A DNA stretch of 64,000 bases from Polymorphum gilvum SL003B-26A1. Its GTDB lineage: Bacteria; Pseudomonadota; Alphaproteobacteria; Rhizobiales; Stappiaceae. The stretch is taken from contig NC_015259.1 of assembly GCF_000192745.1 (NCBI RefSeq), positions 3,549,001-3,613,000 of the forward strand, written 5' to 3'. The notes beneath the pieces were generated by a model. It searched no databases, was not told the origin of the DNA, and saw only the letters and a list, made by a program, of their open reading frames with translations. The position numbers were made by a program, and so were the translations under genes. Each line of letters starts with the position of its first letter. Position 1 is the first letter of the stretch. Shown here in pieces: positions 8,452 to 17,128 of this stretch.

Positions 8452-9450
8452 ATGCAGCGCTGGAGCATCGATCCGAACGATCCGAACTGGCGGCAGTCGC
8501 CGGTCGCGGCGGCGGTCTGCGAGGCGCTGCTTGCCGGGAACCTCGTCGGCGTGCCGACGGAAACCGTCTACGGCCTGGCCGCCGACGCGACCAACGGCCG
8601 CGCCTGCGCCGCGATCTACGCCGCCAAGGGCCGGCCGCGGTTCAACCCGCTCATCTCGCACCTGGAAAGCCTAGACGCGGCGCGGCGGCATGGCGTCTTC
8701 GACGCACGCGCGCACGCGCTGGCGCAGGCGTTCTGGCCCGGACCGCTGACGCTGGTGGTGCCGAAGGCGGCCGGCTCGCCGATCTGCGACCTGGTCACCG
8801 CAGGCCTCGACACGGTCGCGCTGCGCGTTCCGGCCGCCCCGGTGATGCGCTTCCTGGCGGAACGCACCGGGCGGCCGCTGGCCGCGCCGAGCGCCAATCT
8901 GTCGGGCAGGATCAGCGCGACGACGGCGGACGACGTCATCCGCGATCTCGGCGACGCGGTGGCCTTCGTGATCGATGCCGGTCCCTGCCCGATCGGCATC
9001 GAGTCCACCATCGTCGGCCTCGCCGGCGCGGAGCCGGTGCTGCTGCGGCCGGGCGGGATCGCGCGCGAGGCGATCGAACGGGTGCTCGGACGGCCGCTCG
9101 CCGCCGCCCAGACGGAGCAGGCGGACGCGCCACAGGCGCCGGGGATGCTGACCTCGCACTACGCGCCCAACGCGACCGTCCGTCTTGCCGCCACCGAGGT
9201 CGCGTCCGGCGAGGCGCTGCTGGCCTTCGGACCGACGCCACCGGCCGGCGTCGAGCGGGCGGTCGCGACGGTCAACCTAAGCCCGACCGGCGACCTCGCG
9301 GAAGCGGCCGCCACCCTGTTCTCCGCCCTGCGCCGGCTCGACGCCAGCGGCGCGGCGACGATCTGCGTGCAGCCGATCCCCGACGGCGGGCTCGGCGAGG
9401 CGATCAACGACCGGCTGCGCCGCGCCGCCGCCCCGCGCCACGGCTGCTGA
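8452..9450 (+). CDS. L-threonylcarbamoyladenylate synthase (Sua5/TsaC with C-terminal Sua5 domain)
   Basis: A 332-residue enzyme that makes threonylcarbamoyl-AMP from threonine, bicarbonate and ATP, for the t6A37 modification of ANN-decoding tRNAs. The YrdC/TsaC domain (residues 1-200) has GVPTETVYGLA, KGRPRFNPL and PSANLSGRIS; the C-terminal Sua5 domain (from about 205) includes the linker PGMLTSHYAPN. The long two-domain form is the Sua5 version, not the short E. coli TsaC. The ATG at 8452 follows GGAAAG. Confidence 0.95.
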   Translation: MQRWSIDPNDPNWRQSPVAAAVCEALLAGNLVGVPTETVYGLAADATNGRACAAIYAAKGRPRFNPLISHLESLDAARRHGVFDARAHALAQAFWPGPLTLVVPKAAGSPICDLVTAGLDTVALRVPAAPVMRFLAERTGRPLAAPSANLSGRISATTADDVIRDLGDAVAFVIDAGPCPIGIESTIVGLAGAEPVLLRPGGIAREAIERVLGRPLAAAQTEQADAPQAPGMLTSHYAPNATVRLAATEVASGEALLAFGPTPPAGVERAVATVNLSPTGDLAEAAATLFSALRRLDASGAATICVQPIPDGGLGEAINDRLRRAAAPRHGC

Positions 9451-9504
9451 GCGGACCGGCTGCGACCCGTCGCACGGGATCGAGCGGATCTGACCGCCCC
9501 GTAA

Positions 9505-9543
9505 GACCTTGCCACCAAGGTCGTAGTTGCCTGCAGGAACTAC
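9505..9543 (+). other. Two adjacent perfect hairpins
   Basis: GACCTTG-CCAC-CAAGGTC (9505-9522) is followed without a gap by GTAGTT...AACTAC (9523-9543), whose loop is itself the palindrome CCTGCAGG. They start 55 bases after the Sua5 stop and are followed at 9561 by TTATTCACA. They may be the structured 3' end of the Sua5 mRNA or part of a small RNA. The region 9450-9830 carries no other gene. Confidence 0.5.
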
Positions 9544-9654
9544 CTAGATCCCCGACGACCTTATTCACAGTTTTTCTGCCCAGACGCTGCGGCAAGCAGC
9601 TCACAATGCTGTCCAGAAATCTATTAATCTGTTAATCATAAATTCTGGTGATGC

Positions 9655-9730
9655 AGCGGACCTCCCCTCGAGCATTGCGATGCTCGCACCTAGCAAGGAC
9701 CTGGCCGGCACGGTCGGGTCCTCTCTTTTT
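9655..9730 (+). ncRNA. Candidate small RNA ending in an intrinsic terminator
   Basis: A C-rich segment (CCTCCCC, 9661-9667) is followed by the perfect hairpin CGAGCAT-TGCG-ATGCTCG (9669-9686), a short linker, and a terminator hairpin. The order of an exposed CCTCCCC, a hairpin and a terminator is like that of trans-acting alphaproteobacterial small RNAs. The 5' end is unknown; the AT-rich stretch at 9612-9650 could hold the promoter. No coding gene needs a terminator here except Sua5, 250 bases upstream. Confidence 0.35.
9697..9730 (+). terminator. Strong intrinsic terminator
   Basis: GGACC (9697-9701) pairs with GGTCC (9717-9721) and the inner arms extend this to an 11-bp stem with two G-U pairs around a GCA loop. 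TCTCTTTTT follows at once. It lies 100 bases before the deacetylase start, so that gene needs its own promoter downstream of it. Confidence 0.75.
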
Positions 9731-9829
9731 GCGGACGCCTCCCGGCTCAATTTGACCTTGCGCATTGACAGCCGGCGAAGCGATGGCGCTCACTTGGCGC
9801 ATTCGCCACCACCGCTTCCGAGACCCGTC

Positions 9830-10759
9830 TTGTCCACCCTCCTCCTGTCGCATCCCTGCTTCCTCGACCACCTGACGCCCATCGGCCACCCCGAACGACC
9901 CGATCGCCTGCGGGCTATCGACCGGATTCTGGAGCACGAACGCTTCCACAGCCTGGAACGGGAGAACGCCCCGATGGGAACGGTCGAGGCGATCGCGCGC
10001 GTGCATCCGATGGCCTATGTCGACAGCCTCTACAAGGCCGCGCCGACCGAAGGCCTGGTGCGCATCGACGCCGACACGACCATGTCGCCGGGCAGCTGGG
10101 AAGCCGCGCTGAGGGGAGTCGGCGCCGCCTGCCAGGCGGTCGACGAGGTCGTGGCGAAAAAGGTCTCCAACGCCTTCTCCGCCTCCCGGCCGCCGGGACA
10201 CCATGCCGAAAAAGCCCGCGCCATGGGCTTCTGCCTGTTCAACAACGCCGCCATCGCGGCCCGCCACGCCCAGTCGGCGCATGGCCTTGAACGGGTCGCG
10301 ATCGTCGACTTCGACGTCCATCACGGCAACGGCACCCAGGATATCTTCTGGGCGGATCCGAGCGTGATGTACTGCTCGACCCACCAGATGCCGCTCTATC
10401 CGGGCTCGGGGGCCGCCGACGAGACCGGCGAGGCCAACACCATCGTCAACGTCCCGCTGGCGGCCGGCGACGACGGCGCGGTGTTCCGCGAGGCGTTCCA
10501 GACCGTCATCCTGCCGCGGCTCGACGCCTTCGCACCGGACCTCGTCGTGATCTCCGCCGGCTTCGACGCCCATGTCCGCGACCCGCTCGGCGGGCTGAAC
10601 CTGGTCGAGGCCGATTTCGGCTGGGCGACCAAGGCGCTGATGGACGTCGCCGACCGCCACAGCGACGGCCGCGTGGTGTCGATTCTGGAAGGCGGCTACG
10701 ACCTGGAGGGTCTGGCGCGGTCGGTCGCGGCGCATGTCATGACGCTGATGACCGGTTGA
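9830..10759 (+). CDS. Histone deacetylase family (acetoin utilisation-like) protein
   Basis: A 309-residue Zn-dependent deacetylase of the class II HDAC/acetylpolyamine amidohydrolase type. Active-site motifs are RPPGHHAE, VAIVDFDVHHGNGTQD and SAGFDAHVRDPLGG, followed by LEGGYDLEGLA; these hold the two active-site histidines and the Asp/His/Asp zinc ligands. Family members start MSTLLLSHP-like, which here matches a TTG codon at 9830; an ATG exists at 9680 but would put the intrinsic terminator at 9697-9730 inside the gene. The bacterial substrate (acetyl-lysine, acetylpolyamine or other) is unknown. It is followed by xseB. Confidence 0.9.
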   Translation: MSTLLLSHPCFLDHLTPIGHPERPDRLRAIDRILEHERFHSLERENAPMGTVEAIARVHPMAYVDSLYKAAPTEGLVRIDADTTMSPGSWEAALRGVGAACQAVDEVVAKKVSNAFSASRPPGHHAEKARAMGFCLFNNAAIAARHAQSAHGLERVAIVDFDVHHGNGTQDIFWADPSVMYCSTHQMPLYPGSGAADETGEANTIVNVPLAAGDDGAVFREAFQTVILPRLDAFAPDLVVISAGFDAHVRDPLGGLNLVEADFGWATKALMDVADRHSDGRVVSILEGGYDLEGLARSVAAHVMTLMTG

Positions 10760-10842
10760 CCGGCGGGCGGCCTCCCTTGACGCTCGGCGCGGATCCGGCA
10801 AGGGTCTCCATCGAAACGAGGTTCCAGCCGATCGAGACCGCC

Positions 10843-11100
10843 ATGACCACCGACACGCCCGCGCCCGAGCTTTCCGCCCTGTCCTTCGAAGAGGCCCTCG
10901 GCCAGTTGGAGCGAATCGTCCAAGCCCTGGAGCAGGGCAACGTGCCGCTGGAGAAGAGCATCGAGATGTACGAGCGCGGCGCGGCGCTGCGCAGCCACTG
11001 CGACCGGCTGCTGAAGGCAGCCGAGGAGAAGGTGGAGAAGATCCAGCTCGGCGCCGACGGCGGCGCGCGCGGCACGACCGCGCTCGATCCGGAAAGCTGA
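10843..11100 (+). CDS. xseB: Exodeoxyribonuclease VII small subunit
   Basis: An 85-residue subunit of exonuclease VII, which with XseA degrades single-stranded DNA in both directions. The hallmark two-helix core is clear: LSFEEALGQLERIVQALE followed by LEKSIEMYERGAAL and a third helix with LLKAAEEKVEKIQ. The ATG at 10843 gives the family length; upstream in-frame codons read through to the deacetylase stop. The deacetylase-xseB (then usually dxs) order is common in this bacterial group; here a regulator gene lies between xseB and dxs. Confidence 0.95.
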   Translation: MTTDTPAPELSALSFEEALGQLERIVQALEQGNVPLEKSIEMYERGAALRSHCDRLLKAAEEKVEKIQLGADGGARGTTALDPES

Positions 11101-11152
11101 GACCGACGCGCCGCGGTCTTCCTGCGACGGCAGGCTGGGAGCACGACGCCGA

Positions 11153-12271
11153 ATGACGCTGCGCATTTCCGCCCAGACTCAGGACAGGCTGATCGATTCG
11201 CTCTACGCGGCGCTCGGTGCCCAGGCGGACTGGAGCGCGGCGGCCGAAGCGCTCGAAGCGGCGCTCGCCGCCGAGGTGCTGCTGCTCGATTTCGGCCCCG
11301 ACGGACGGCACAGCGCCCGCTACTGTCCGCGCGCGCAGGCCGAGCCGCTGCTGGTCTGCCTGTCGCGGGCGCTGGCGCCGTCGGGCAAGTCGGTGCTCGC
11401 GCACCTGCTGCGCGACGCACCGCTGGAGCGCACGCTGACACTGCGAGAGCTGGCCTTTCCGGACGGCCAGGACAGCGACGGCGAGCCTGCCCGCCGCGCG
11501 GACGGGCTGCTGGCATCGGTGCTGCGCAGTGAGCGGCGCAAGGCGCTGCTGGCGATCCTGCGCCCCGAGGGCGGTCCGTTCGGCCTCGCCGAGACCGCCT
11601 TCGCGCGCCGGATCATCCGGCACATCGCCAACGGCCTGCGGCTGAGCGACCACGCCGAGCAGGCCAGGGCAGCGAGCGAGGCGCTGCACCTGCTGGTGCG
11701 CAACCTGGAGGAACGGGCGATCCTGATCGACCGGCAGCGGCGGGTCGTCGCCGCCACGCCCGCGGGCCACCAGGCGATGGCGGCGAGCGACCTGTTCGAC
11801 ACCAAGAGCGGACGGCTGGTCGCGCAGCCCAAGGAGGTCGACGACGTGCTGGCCGAAGTGCTGGCGGCGATCGCGGCCCCGGACAGCGGCCTTGCCGGAC
11901 CGCGAAAGAGCCCGCCACCGGAGCGGCGCGGCGAAGCGGTTTTCGAGGGTGCAGACCGGCGGCGCTGCCGGATGGTCTTCCGCACCGTCGAGACGGCCGG
12001 CGAACCGCTGGTGCACATCCAGGTCCGCGACGCGCGGCCGATCCACCGCGACGTACGCGACGCACTCAGAGCCCTCTACGGCCTGTCAAGAAGCGAGGCG
12101 CGCCTGGCGTACTACCTTGCGGCGACCGGATCGCTGGCGGAGACGCTGGAGACGCTGTCGGTGACGCGCAACACGGGCAAGACGCACCTGCGCCGGATCT
12201 ACGAGAAGACCGGGACGCGGTCCCAGGTCGAACTGTGCCAGATGATCGCCGGCCTGTCCGGCCTCTATTGA
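11153..12271 (+). CDS. LuxR-type helix-turn-helix regulator
   Basis: A 372-residue protein whose last 60 residues form a LuxR/GerE helix-turn-helix (LYGLSRSEARLAYYLAATGS, then TRNTGKTHLRRIYEKTG). The first 310 residues show no recognised phosphoacceptor or autoinducer domain but alternate helices and strands like a PAS/GAF-type sensor, with ILIDRQRRVVAATPAG typical of a PAS core. The ligand and targets are unknown. It sits between xseB and dxs on the same strand, an insertion relative to the usual xseB-dxs order. Confidence 0.85.
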   Translation: MTLRISAQTQDRLIDSLYAALGAQADWSAAAEALEAALAAEVLLLDFGPDGRHSARYCPRAQAEPLLVCLSRALAPSGKSVLAHLLRDAPLERTLTLRELAFPDGQDSDGEPARRADGLLASVLRSERRKALLAILRPEGGPFGLAETAFARRIIRHIANGLRLSDHAEQARAASEALHLLVRNLEERAILIDRQRRVVAATPAGHQAMAASDLFDTKSGRLVAQPKEVDDVLAEVLAAIAAPDSGLAGPRKSPPPERRGEAVFEGADRRRCRMVFRTVETAGEPLVHIQVRDARPIHRDVRDALRALYGLSRSEARLAYYLAATGSLAETLETLSVTRNTGKTHLRRIYEKTGTRSQVELCQMIAGLSGLY

Positions 12272-12326
12272 ACCGGCGCGAAGGACGTTCCACGCCGGTC
12301 CAGGCCGCATGGCCCAGCCGCATACG

Positions 12327-12355
12327 AAAAAAGGGACCGCGTAGAACACGGTCCC
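12327..12355 (-). terminator. Intrinsic terminator, minus strand, no matching gene
   Basis: On the minus strand GGGACCG pairs with CGGTCCC (12333-12339 with 12349-12355), three inner pairs lengthen the stem to 10, and TTTTTT follows. On the plus strand the hairpin has no T-tract, so it is directional. See the candidate small RNA. Confidence 0.75.
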
Positions 12356-12400
12356 AGTTGATCACTGTGCACGTGGCCCCATCGACCACGCCCTCCGTGT
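12327..12400 (-). ncRNA. Candidate minus-strand small RNA
   Basis: A minus-strand terminator (next entry) ends no minus-strand gene: the nearest genes on both sides run on the plus strand. About 75 bases upstream of it on the minus strand, TTGGGT and AATAAT are spaced by 17 bases and could be a promoter. The transcript between would contain a hairpin of GCGTGG with CCACGT. The evidence is structural only. Confidence 0.35.
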
Positions 12401-12554
12401 AAATTATTTCTTTGCCAACCGCATCACCCAAACGGGTGACAATTGCCGATATGATCGGCGATCTTTTCAATTCCTGCGGGAGGCTGGCCGTACCTGCTCA
12501 AGAATCGGTCATTTGCGACCTTGCCAATCGATTTGCACCCTCCAGGTGCTTGGT

Positions 12555-12572
12555 GTAAGCCTGCGGGCTTAC
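12555..12572 (+). promoter_or_regulatory. Perfect hairpin in the dxs leader
   Basis: GTAAGCC-TGCG-GGCTTAC is a 7-bp perfect stem with a tetraloop, ending 2 bases before an in-frame ATG (12575) and 30 before the favoured GTG (12602). Two smaller hairpins lie upstream (12424-12439 and 12445-12459). Together they make a structured leader of about 180 bases. Confidence 0.5.
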
Positions 12573-12601
12573 CGATGCCCCACCACGGAGTGACCACGCG
12601 C

Positions 12602-14521
12602 GTGTCTTCCAAGCCGCATACCCCGCTGCTCGACAAGGTCACCAGTCCCGCGAACCTGCGTGCTCTCGCCGAAGCGGACCTCGCCCAGCTTGCCGACGAG
12701 TTGCGCAAGGAGACGATCGATGCCGTCTCGGAGACCGGCGGCCATCTCGGCGCGGGACTTGGCGTGGTCGAACTGACCGTCGCTCTGCACTACGTGTTCA
12801 ACACCCCCGACGACAGGCTGATCTGGGATGTCGGCCACCAGTGCTACCCGCACAAGATCCTGACCGGACGTCGCGACCGCATTCGCACCCTGCGTCAGGG
12901 CGGCGGCCTGTCCGGCTTCACCAAGCGCGCCGAAAGTCCCTACGACCCGTTCGGCGCGGCGCATTCCTCCACCTCGATCTCGGCGGGCCTCGGCATGGCA
13001 GTCGGGCGCGACCTCGACGGGCGCGCCAACAACGTGATCGCGGTGATCGGCGACGGCGCCATGTCCGCCGGCATGGCCTACGAGGCGATGAACAATGCCG
13101 GCTCGATGCACTCGCGCCTGATCGTGGTGCTGAACGACAACGACATGTCGATCGCCCCGCCGGTCGGCGCCATGTCGGCCTACCTGGCCAAGCTGGTATC
13201 CGGACCAACCTACCAGTCGCTGCGCGACGCGGCAAAGAGCATCGCCCGCGCCCTGCCCCGCCCGCTGCAGGAAAAGGCCGCAAAGGCAGAAGAATTCGCC
13301 CGCGGCTTCTGGACCGGCGGAACGCTTTTCGAGGAACTCGGCTTCTATTACGTCGGACCGGTCGACGGCCACAACCTGGAGCACCTGCTGCCGGTGCTGA
13401 GGAACGTGCGCGACACCCACAGCGGCCCGGTGCTGATCCATGTGGTGACCCAGAAGGGCAAGGGCTACGCGCCGGCCGAGGGCGCCAAGGACAAGTACCA
13501 CGGCGTTGCCAGGTTCGACGTCATTACCGGCAAGCAGGCCAAGCCCAAGGCGAACGCACCGAGCTACACGAGCGTGTTCGCACGCTCGCTGGTGCAGGAG
13601 GCGGAGCAGGACGACAAGATCGTCGCCATCACGGCAGCGATGCCGGAAGGGACCGGGCTCGACCTGTTCCAGGAAGCCTTCCCCAAGCGCACCTTCGACG
13701 TCGGCATCGCCGAGCAGCATGCGGTGACCTTCGCTGCCGGCCTCGCGACCGAGGGCTACAAGCCGTTCGCGGCAATCTATTCGACGTTCCTGCAGCGCGC
13801 CTACGACCAGGTGGTGCACGACGTCGCCATCCAGGGTCTGCCGGTGCGCTTTCCGATCGACCGCGCCGGCCTCGTCGGTGCCGACGGACCGACCCATGCG
13901 GGCGCATTCGACACCGCCTTCCTCGCCTGCCTGCCCGGCTTCGTGGTGATGGCGGCCTCCGACGAGGCGGAACTGCGGCACATGGTGGCGACCGCGGCAG
14001 CCTATGACGACGGCCCGATCTCATTCCGCTATCCGCGTGGCGAGGGCATGGGCGTGGAACTGCCCGAGCGCGGCCGCGTGCTCGACATCGGCAAGGGCAT
14101 CATCCGGCGCGAGGGCACCAAGGTGGCGCTGCTGTCGTTCGGCGCGCGGCTCGGCGAATGCTTCAAGGCCGCCGACGAACTCGACGCCGCGGGCCTGTCG
14201 ACCACGGTCGCCGACGCACGCTTCGCCAAGCCTCTCGACACGGATCTCGTCCTGCGGCTCGCCCGCGAGCACGAGGTTCTGGTGACCATCGAGGAGGGCT
14301 CGGTCGGCGGCTTCGGCAGCCACGTCCTCGCCGCCCTGGCGGAAGCCGGCGCCCTCGACCGGGGGCTTAGGGTGCGTACCATGACGCTGCCGGACAGCTT
14401 CCAGGACCAGGACAAGCCCGACGCGCTCTATGCCCAGGCGGGCCTGAACGCGACAGCGATCCTGACGCGCGTGTTCGAAGCGTTAGGACGAGACGCGGCG
14501 GCAATTGCCCGACGGGCCTGA
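12602..14521 (+). CDS. dxs: 1-Deoxy-D-xylulose-5-phosphate synthase
   Basis: A 639-residue thiamine-diphosphate enzyme that condenses pyruvate and glyceraldehyde 3-phosphate, the first step of the MEP isoprenoid pathway. Seen are the TPP-binding [13 protein letters not shown]...LNDNDMSI region, the catalytic-glutamate segment [12 protein letters not shown], and the C-terminal transketolase domain [12 protein letters not shown]. The GTG at 12602 is chosen because it gives the family's usual N-terminus (about 640 residues) and CGGAG lies 11 bases upstream; the ATG at 12575 sits directly after a hairpin and lacks a binding site. Confidence 0.96.
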   Translation: MSSKPHTPLLDKVTSPANLRALAEADLAQLADELRKETIDAVSETGGHLGAGLGVVELTVALHYVFNTPDDRLIWDVGHQCYPHKILTGRRDRIRTLRQGGGLSGFTKRAESPYDPFGAAHSSTSISAGLGMAVGRDLDGRANNVIAVIGDGAMSAGMAYEAMNNAGSMHSRLIVVLNDNDMSIAPPVGAMSAYLAKLVSGPTYQSLRDAAKSIARALPRPLQEKAAKAEEFARGFWTGGTLFEELGFYYVGPVDGHNLEHLLPVLRNVRDTHSGPVLIHVVTQKGKGYAPAEGAKDKYHGVARFDVITGKQAKPKANAPSYTSVFARSLVQEAEQDDKIVAITAAMPEGTGLDLFQEAFPKRTFDVGIAEQHAVTFAAGLATEGYKPFAAIYSTFLQRAYDQVVHDVAIQGLPVRFPIDRAGLVGADGPTHAGAFDTAFLACLPGFVVMAASDEAELRHMVATAAAYDDGPISFRYPRGEGMGVELPERGRVLDIGKGIIRREGTKVALLSFGARLGECFKAADELDAAGLSTTVADARFAKPLDTDLVLRLAREHEVLVTIEEGSVGGFGSHVLAALAEAGALDRGLRVRTMTLPDSFQDQDKPDALYAQAGLNATAILTRVFEALGRDAAAIARRA

Positions 14522-14693
14522 GCGACACGATTAAGGCTGAAAACCGACTCCGGCAGACGTCGCGAATTGACTTGCGGGCGAAGTGCTGAAATGCCTCGCA
14601 GCCGAATGGCGCGGGGCCGAACCTGCTGATCGCGCAGCGCACGCCCATCCGGCGACAGCGCCGTCGTCCTGACCGCACGACAAGGTGGCATCC

Positions 14694-16076
14694 ATGATCA
14701 AGGCCCTGGCTTCGATTTCCGCGCTGCTGGCGTCGGTCGGCCTGCTGCTCGTCGGGCACGGCCTGCAGACCACCCTGCTGCCGCTCGCCGCCCGGCAGGC
14801 GTCCTTCACCGATTTCGAGATCGGCCTGGTCTCCTCGGCCTATTTCGTCGGCATGGTGCTCGGCTGCCTCGCCTCGCCCTATGTCATCATGCGCGCCGGC
14901 CATATCCGGGCTTTCGCAGCCCTCGTGTCGCTGATGTCGGCGGCAGCGATCCTGCATCCGGTGTTCGTCGACCCGCTCGCCTGGTTCCTGGTCCGCGTCA
15001 TCTCCGGCTTCTGCCTGGCCGGCTTCTACATGATCGTCGAAAGCTGGCTGAACGAGGCGGCCAGCAACGAGAACCGCGGCACAATCATGTCTGTCTACAT
15101 CGTCGTGCTCTACGCGGCGATGATGCTCGGACAGGTGTCGATCTCCGGCCTCGGCATCTCCGGGTTCGTGCCCTTCGTCGCCGCCTCGGTGATGGTCAGC
15201 CTGGCCGTCATCCCGGTGTCGCTGACGACCGCCAACCAGCCGGCACCGATCACCCTCGTCCGCTTTCGCCCGGTGCGGCTGTACCGGACCTCGCCGGCGG
15301 CCTTCGTAAGCTGCCTGCTGATCGGCGTGGCCAGCGGCGCGCTGTGGACGCTGGCGCCGCTCTACGGCGCCCAGATCGGCCTGAGCACCAACCAGGCGGC
15401 ATTCTACACGGCCGCCATCATCGGCGGCGGCGTGGTCGCCCAGTGGCCGTTCGGCCGCCTATCGGACCGGATCGACCGGCGTCTCGTGCTGGTTGGCCTT
15501 GCGGTGGCGACCTTCGTCATCTCACTCGCCATCGTGACGATCGAGCCCGCGTCTCCCGTCGCCGCGACCCTATTTGCTCTGGTGATCGGCGTGTTCTCGC
15601 AGCCCGCCTATGCCATCGCGGTGGCCCATGCGTTCGACCACGCCGACGCGGATGCCTATGTCGAAACCTCCTCGGGCCTGCTGCTGTCCTTCGGTCTCGG
15701 ATCGATCATCGGGCCGATCAGCGCCTCGCTGCTGATGCAGGACCTGGGTCCGAGCGGCCTCTACTACCAGGTCGCCGCCGTACAGGTGGTGACGGTCGCC
15801 TATATCGCGACCCGCCTGTTCGCGCGCCAGGCCATGACGCCGGAGGAGAAGCTCGACTTCGAATATGCCGCCACTGCCCAGGTCGGCACCGTCATCAGTC
15901 CGGAGCCGCTGGACGTCGCCGATCCGGACGTCATCCCCCCGGAAGAGTTCCCCGCCTACGAGGACGCCGGCTACAGCCCGGAGGTCACCGAAGAGACGCT
16001 GCCGGTCGGCGGCGAGGCGGCGGACGGGGAAGGATCCGCCGGCCCGGGAGACACGCGGACCGACAGCACCCTGTGA
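14694..16076 (+). CDS. MFS transporter with a long acidic cytoplasmic tail
   Basis: A 460-residue major facilitator protein with about 12 hydrophobic segments in residues 1-390 and a 70-residue acidic, Pro/Glu/Gly-rich C-terminal tail. The layout resembles the YcaD-type MFS group. GRLSDRIDRR between helices 8 and 9 is the repeated MFS loop motif. Substrate unknown. The ATG at 14694 follows AAGGTGG. The preceding 170 bases (14521-14694) contain a TTGACT at 14567 but no convincing full promoter. Confidence 0.88.
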   Translation: MIKALASISALLASVGLLLVGHGLQTTLLPLAARQASFTDFEIGLVSSAYFVGMVLGCLASPYVIMRAGHIRAFAALVSLMSAAAILHPVFVDPLAWFLVRVISGFCLAGFYMIVESWLNEAASNENRGTIMSVYIVVLYAAMMLGQVSISGLGISGFVPFVAASVMVSLAVIPVSLTTANQPAPITLVRFRPVRLYRTSPAAFVSCLLIGVASGALWTLAPLYGAQIGLSTNQAAFYTAAIIGGGVVAQWPFGRLSDRIDRRLVLVGLAVATFVISLAIVTIEPASPVAATLFALVIGVFSQPAYAIAVAHAFDHADADAYVETSSGLLLSFGLGSIIGPISASLLMQDLGPSGLYYQVAAVQVVTVAYIATRLFARQAMTPEEKLDFEYAATAQVGTVISPEPLDVADPDVIPPEEFPAYEDAGYSPEVTEETLPVGGEAADGEGSAGPGDTRTDSTL

Positions 16077-16132
16077 GCGGCTGCGGCAAGAAAACACTCG
16101 ACCGGCCGGGACGGTTTGCCCATAGTGCCGCC

Positions 16133-16525
16133 ATGAACCGGTCACGCTCCCTGCTGCAGTGCCTGCGCTCCGAGCGCCATCCCGTCGCCGTGCTGGCGGC
16201 GCTGGCGATCGCCGTGCGGCTGGCGCTGCTGGTAATCAGCGCCGCCGTCGTGCCGCAGGCCGCCGATGCCGGCTTCGGCGTGCTATGCCAGACGCAGGGC
16301 GTCGACGGAACGCCGCGCCCCCTCGGCGGGCACGACCCCGACGACTGCCCCTGCGGCCCCGCCTGCCTGCATCACGGCCTAGTCGCGGTTGCAGACGACC
16401 GGCCCGTCGGCGGCCGCGCGCTGGCCGATGCGGCCGGCCGTGCCGATCCGATGCCGGGCGATGAGCCCTCCTACGGCCGTTTCCCCCACGGTCCCGGTCC
16501 GATCCGGGCGCCCCCGCTCTCCTGA
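16133..16525 (+). CDS. DUF2946-like copper-associated membrane protein
   Basis: A 130-residue protein with an N-terminal hydrophobic segment (VLAALAIAVRLALLVIS) and a Cys/His cluster, HDPDDCPCGPACLHHG, that could bind copper. Small proteins of the DUF2946 type with this arrangement are often found beside PCu(A)C and SCO genes, as here: the PCu(A)C gene starts 86 bases downstream. A role in copper handling is inferred from the motif and the neighbours. It begins 56 bases after the MFS gene and may share its transcript. Confidence 0.65.
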   Translation: MNRSRSLLQCLRSERHPVAVLAALAIAVRLALLVISAAVVPQAADAGFGVLCQTQGVDGTPRPLGGHDPDDCPCGPACLHHGLVAVADDRPVGGRALADAAGRADPMPGDEPSYGRFPHGPGPIRAPPLS

Positions 16526-16550
16526 TCCTTTCCGTCGCCAGCGCGCTCCT

Positions 16551-16567
16551 GCGGATCGTGGATCCGC
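16551..16567 (+). other. Perfect hairpin between DUF2946 and PCu(A)C genes
   Basis: GCGGATC-GTG-GATCCGC is a perfect 7-bp stem, extended by CTCC and GGAG outside. TTTT occurs 13 bases later, so it could act as an attenuator or processing site that sets the ratio of the two products. Confidence 0.4.
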
Positions 16568-16611
16568 CTGCGGAGCTCGGTTTTCGCATATTCAGATCGG
16601 ATCAAGAGACA

Positions 16612-17121
16612 ATGACCAACTTCAAGTCCCTGATGGCTGCCGCCATCCTCAGCCTGACCTCCGCCCTCGCCCTTGCCGGCGAGACCACGCTCGGCGACCT
16701 GGTGATCAAGGATCCCTGGACCCGCGCGACGCCGCCCAACGCCATGGCCGGCGGCGGCTTCCTGACCATCACCAACACCGGCGGCGCCGACGACACGCTG
16801 GTGTCCGCCGCCTCCCCGGTCGCCGGCCGCGTCGAGCTGCACGAGATGGCGGTCGTCGACGGCGTGATGAAGATGCGCGAGATGCAGGGCGGCATCCCGG
16901 TTCCGGCCGGCCAGACGGTTGCCCTGGAGCCGGGCGGGCTCCATGTCATGTTCATGGACCTGAAGGAGCCCCTCACGGAGGGCGGCATGGCTGCGGTCAC
17001 GCTGACCTTCGAGAAGGCCGGCAGCGTCGACATCGAGATGCCGATCGCCAAGATCGGCGCCAAGGGCATGGACCAGGGCGGCCACGGCCATGGCCACATG
17101 CCGATGAAGAGCCCGAACTGA
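16612..17121 (+). CDS. Periplasmic copper chaperone PCu(A)C
   Basis: A 169-residue secreted protein with a signal peptide (residues 1-22, ending ALALAG). The Cu(I) site of the family is present: His77, Met88, His111 and Met113 in ELHEM...KMREM...GGLHVMFM. It delivers copper to the CuA centre of cytochrome c oxidase, alone or with SCO. The His/Met-rich tail (GGHGHGHMPM) is an extra copper-binding feature seen in some members. It is 7 bases upstream of the SCO gene and clearly co-transcribed with it. Confidence 0.93.
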   Translation: MTNFKSLMAAAILSLTSALALAGETTLGDLVIKDPWTRATPPNAMAGGGFLTITNTGGADDTLVSAASPVAGRVELHEMAVVDGVMKMREMQGGIPVPAGQTVALEPGGLHVMFMDLKEPLTEGGMAAVTLTFEKAGSVDIEMPIAKIGAKGMDQGGHGHGHMPMKSPN

Positions 17122-17128
17122 GGACGTC

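Noticed and set aside
9561-9569. TTATTCACA as a chromosome replication origin
   Set aside because: One DnaA-like 9-mer without a cluster of boxes and without the usual neighbouring genes is not enough.
9632-12046. Open frame of about 800 residues on the minus strand opposite the deacetylase, xseB and the LuxR-type gene
   Set aside because: Crosses three clear plus-strand genes and a terminator; no domain or binding site of its own.
12066-12470. Minus-strand open frame starting [19 protein letters not shown]
   Set aside because: It runs straight through the strong minus-strand terminator and into the LuxR-type gene. Its first 30 codons could be a tiny peptide, but there is no support.
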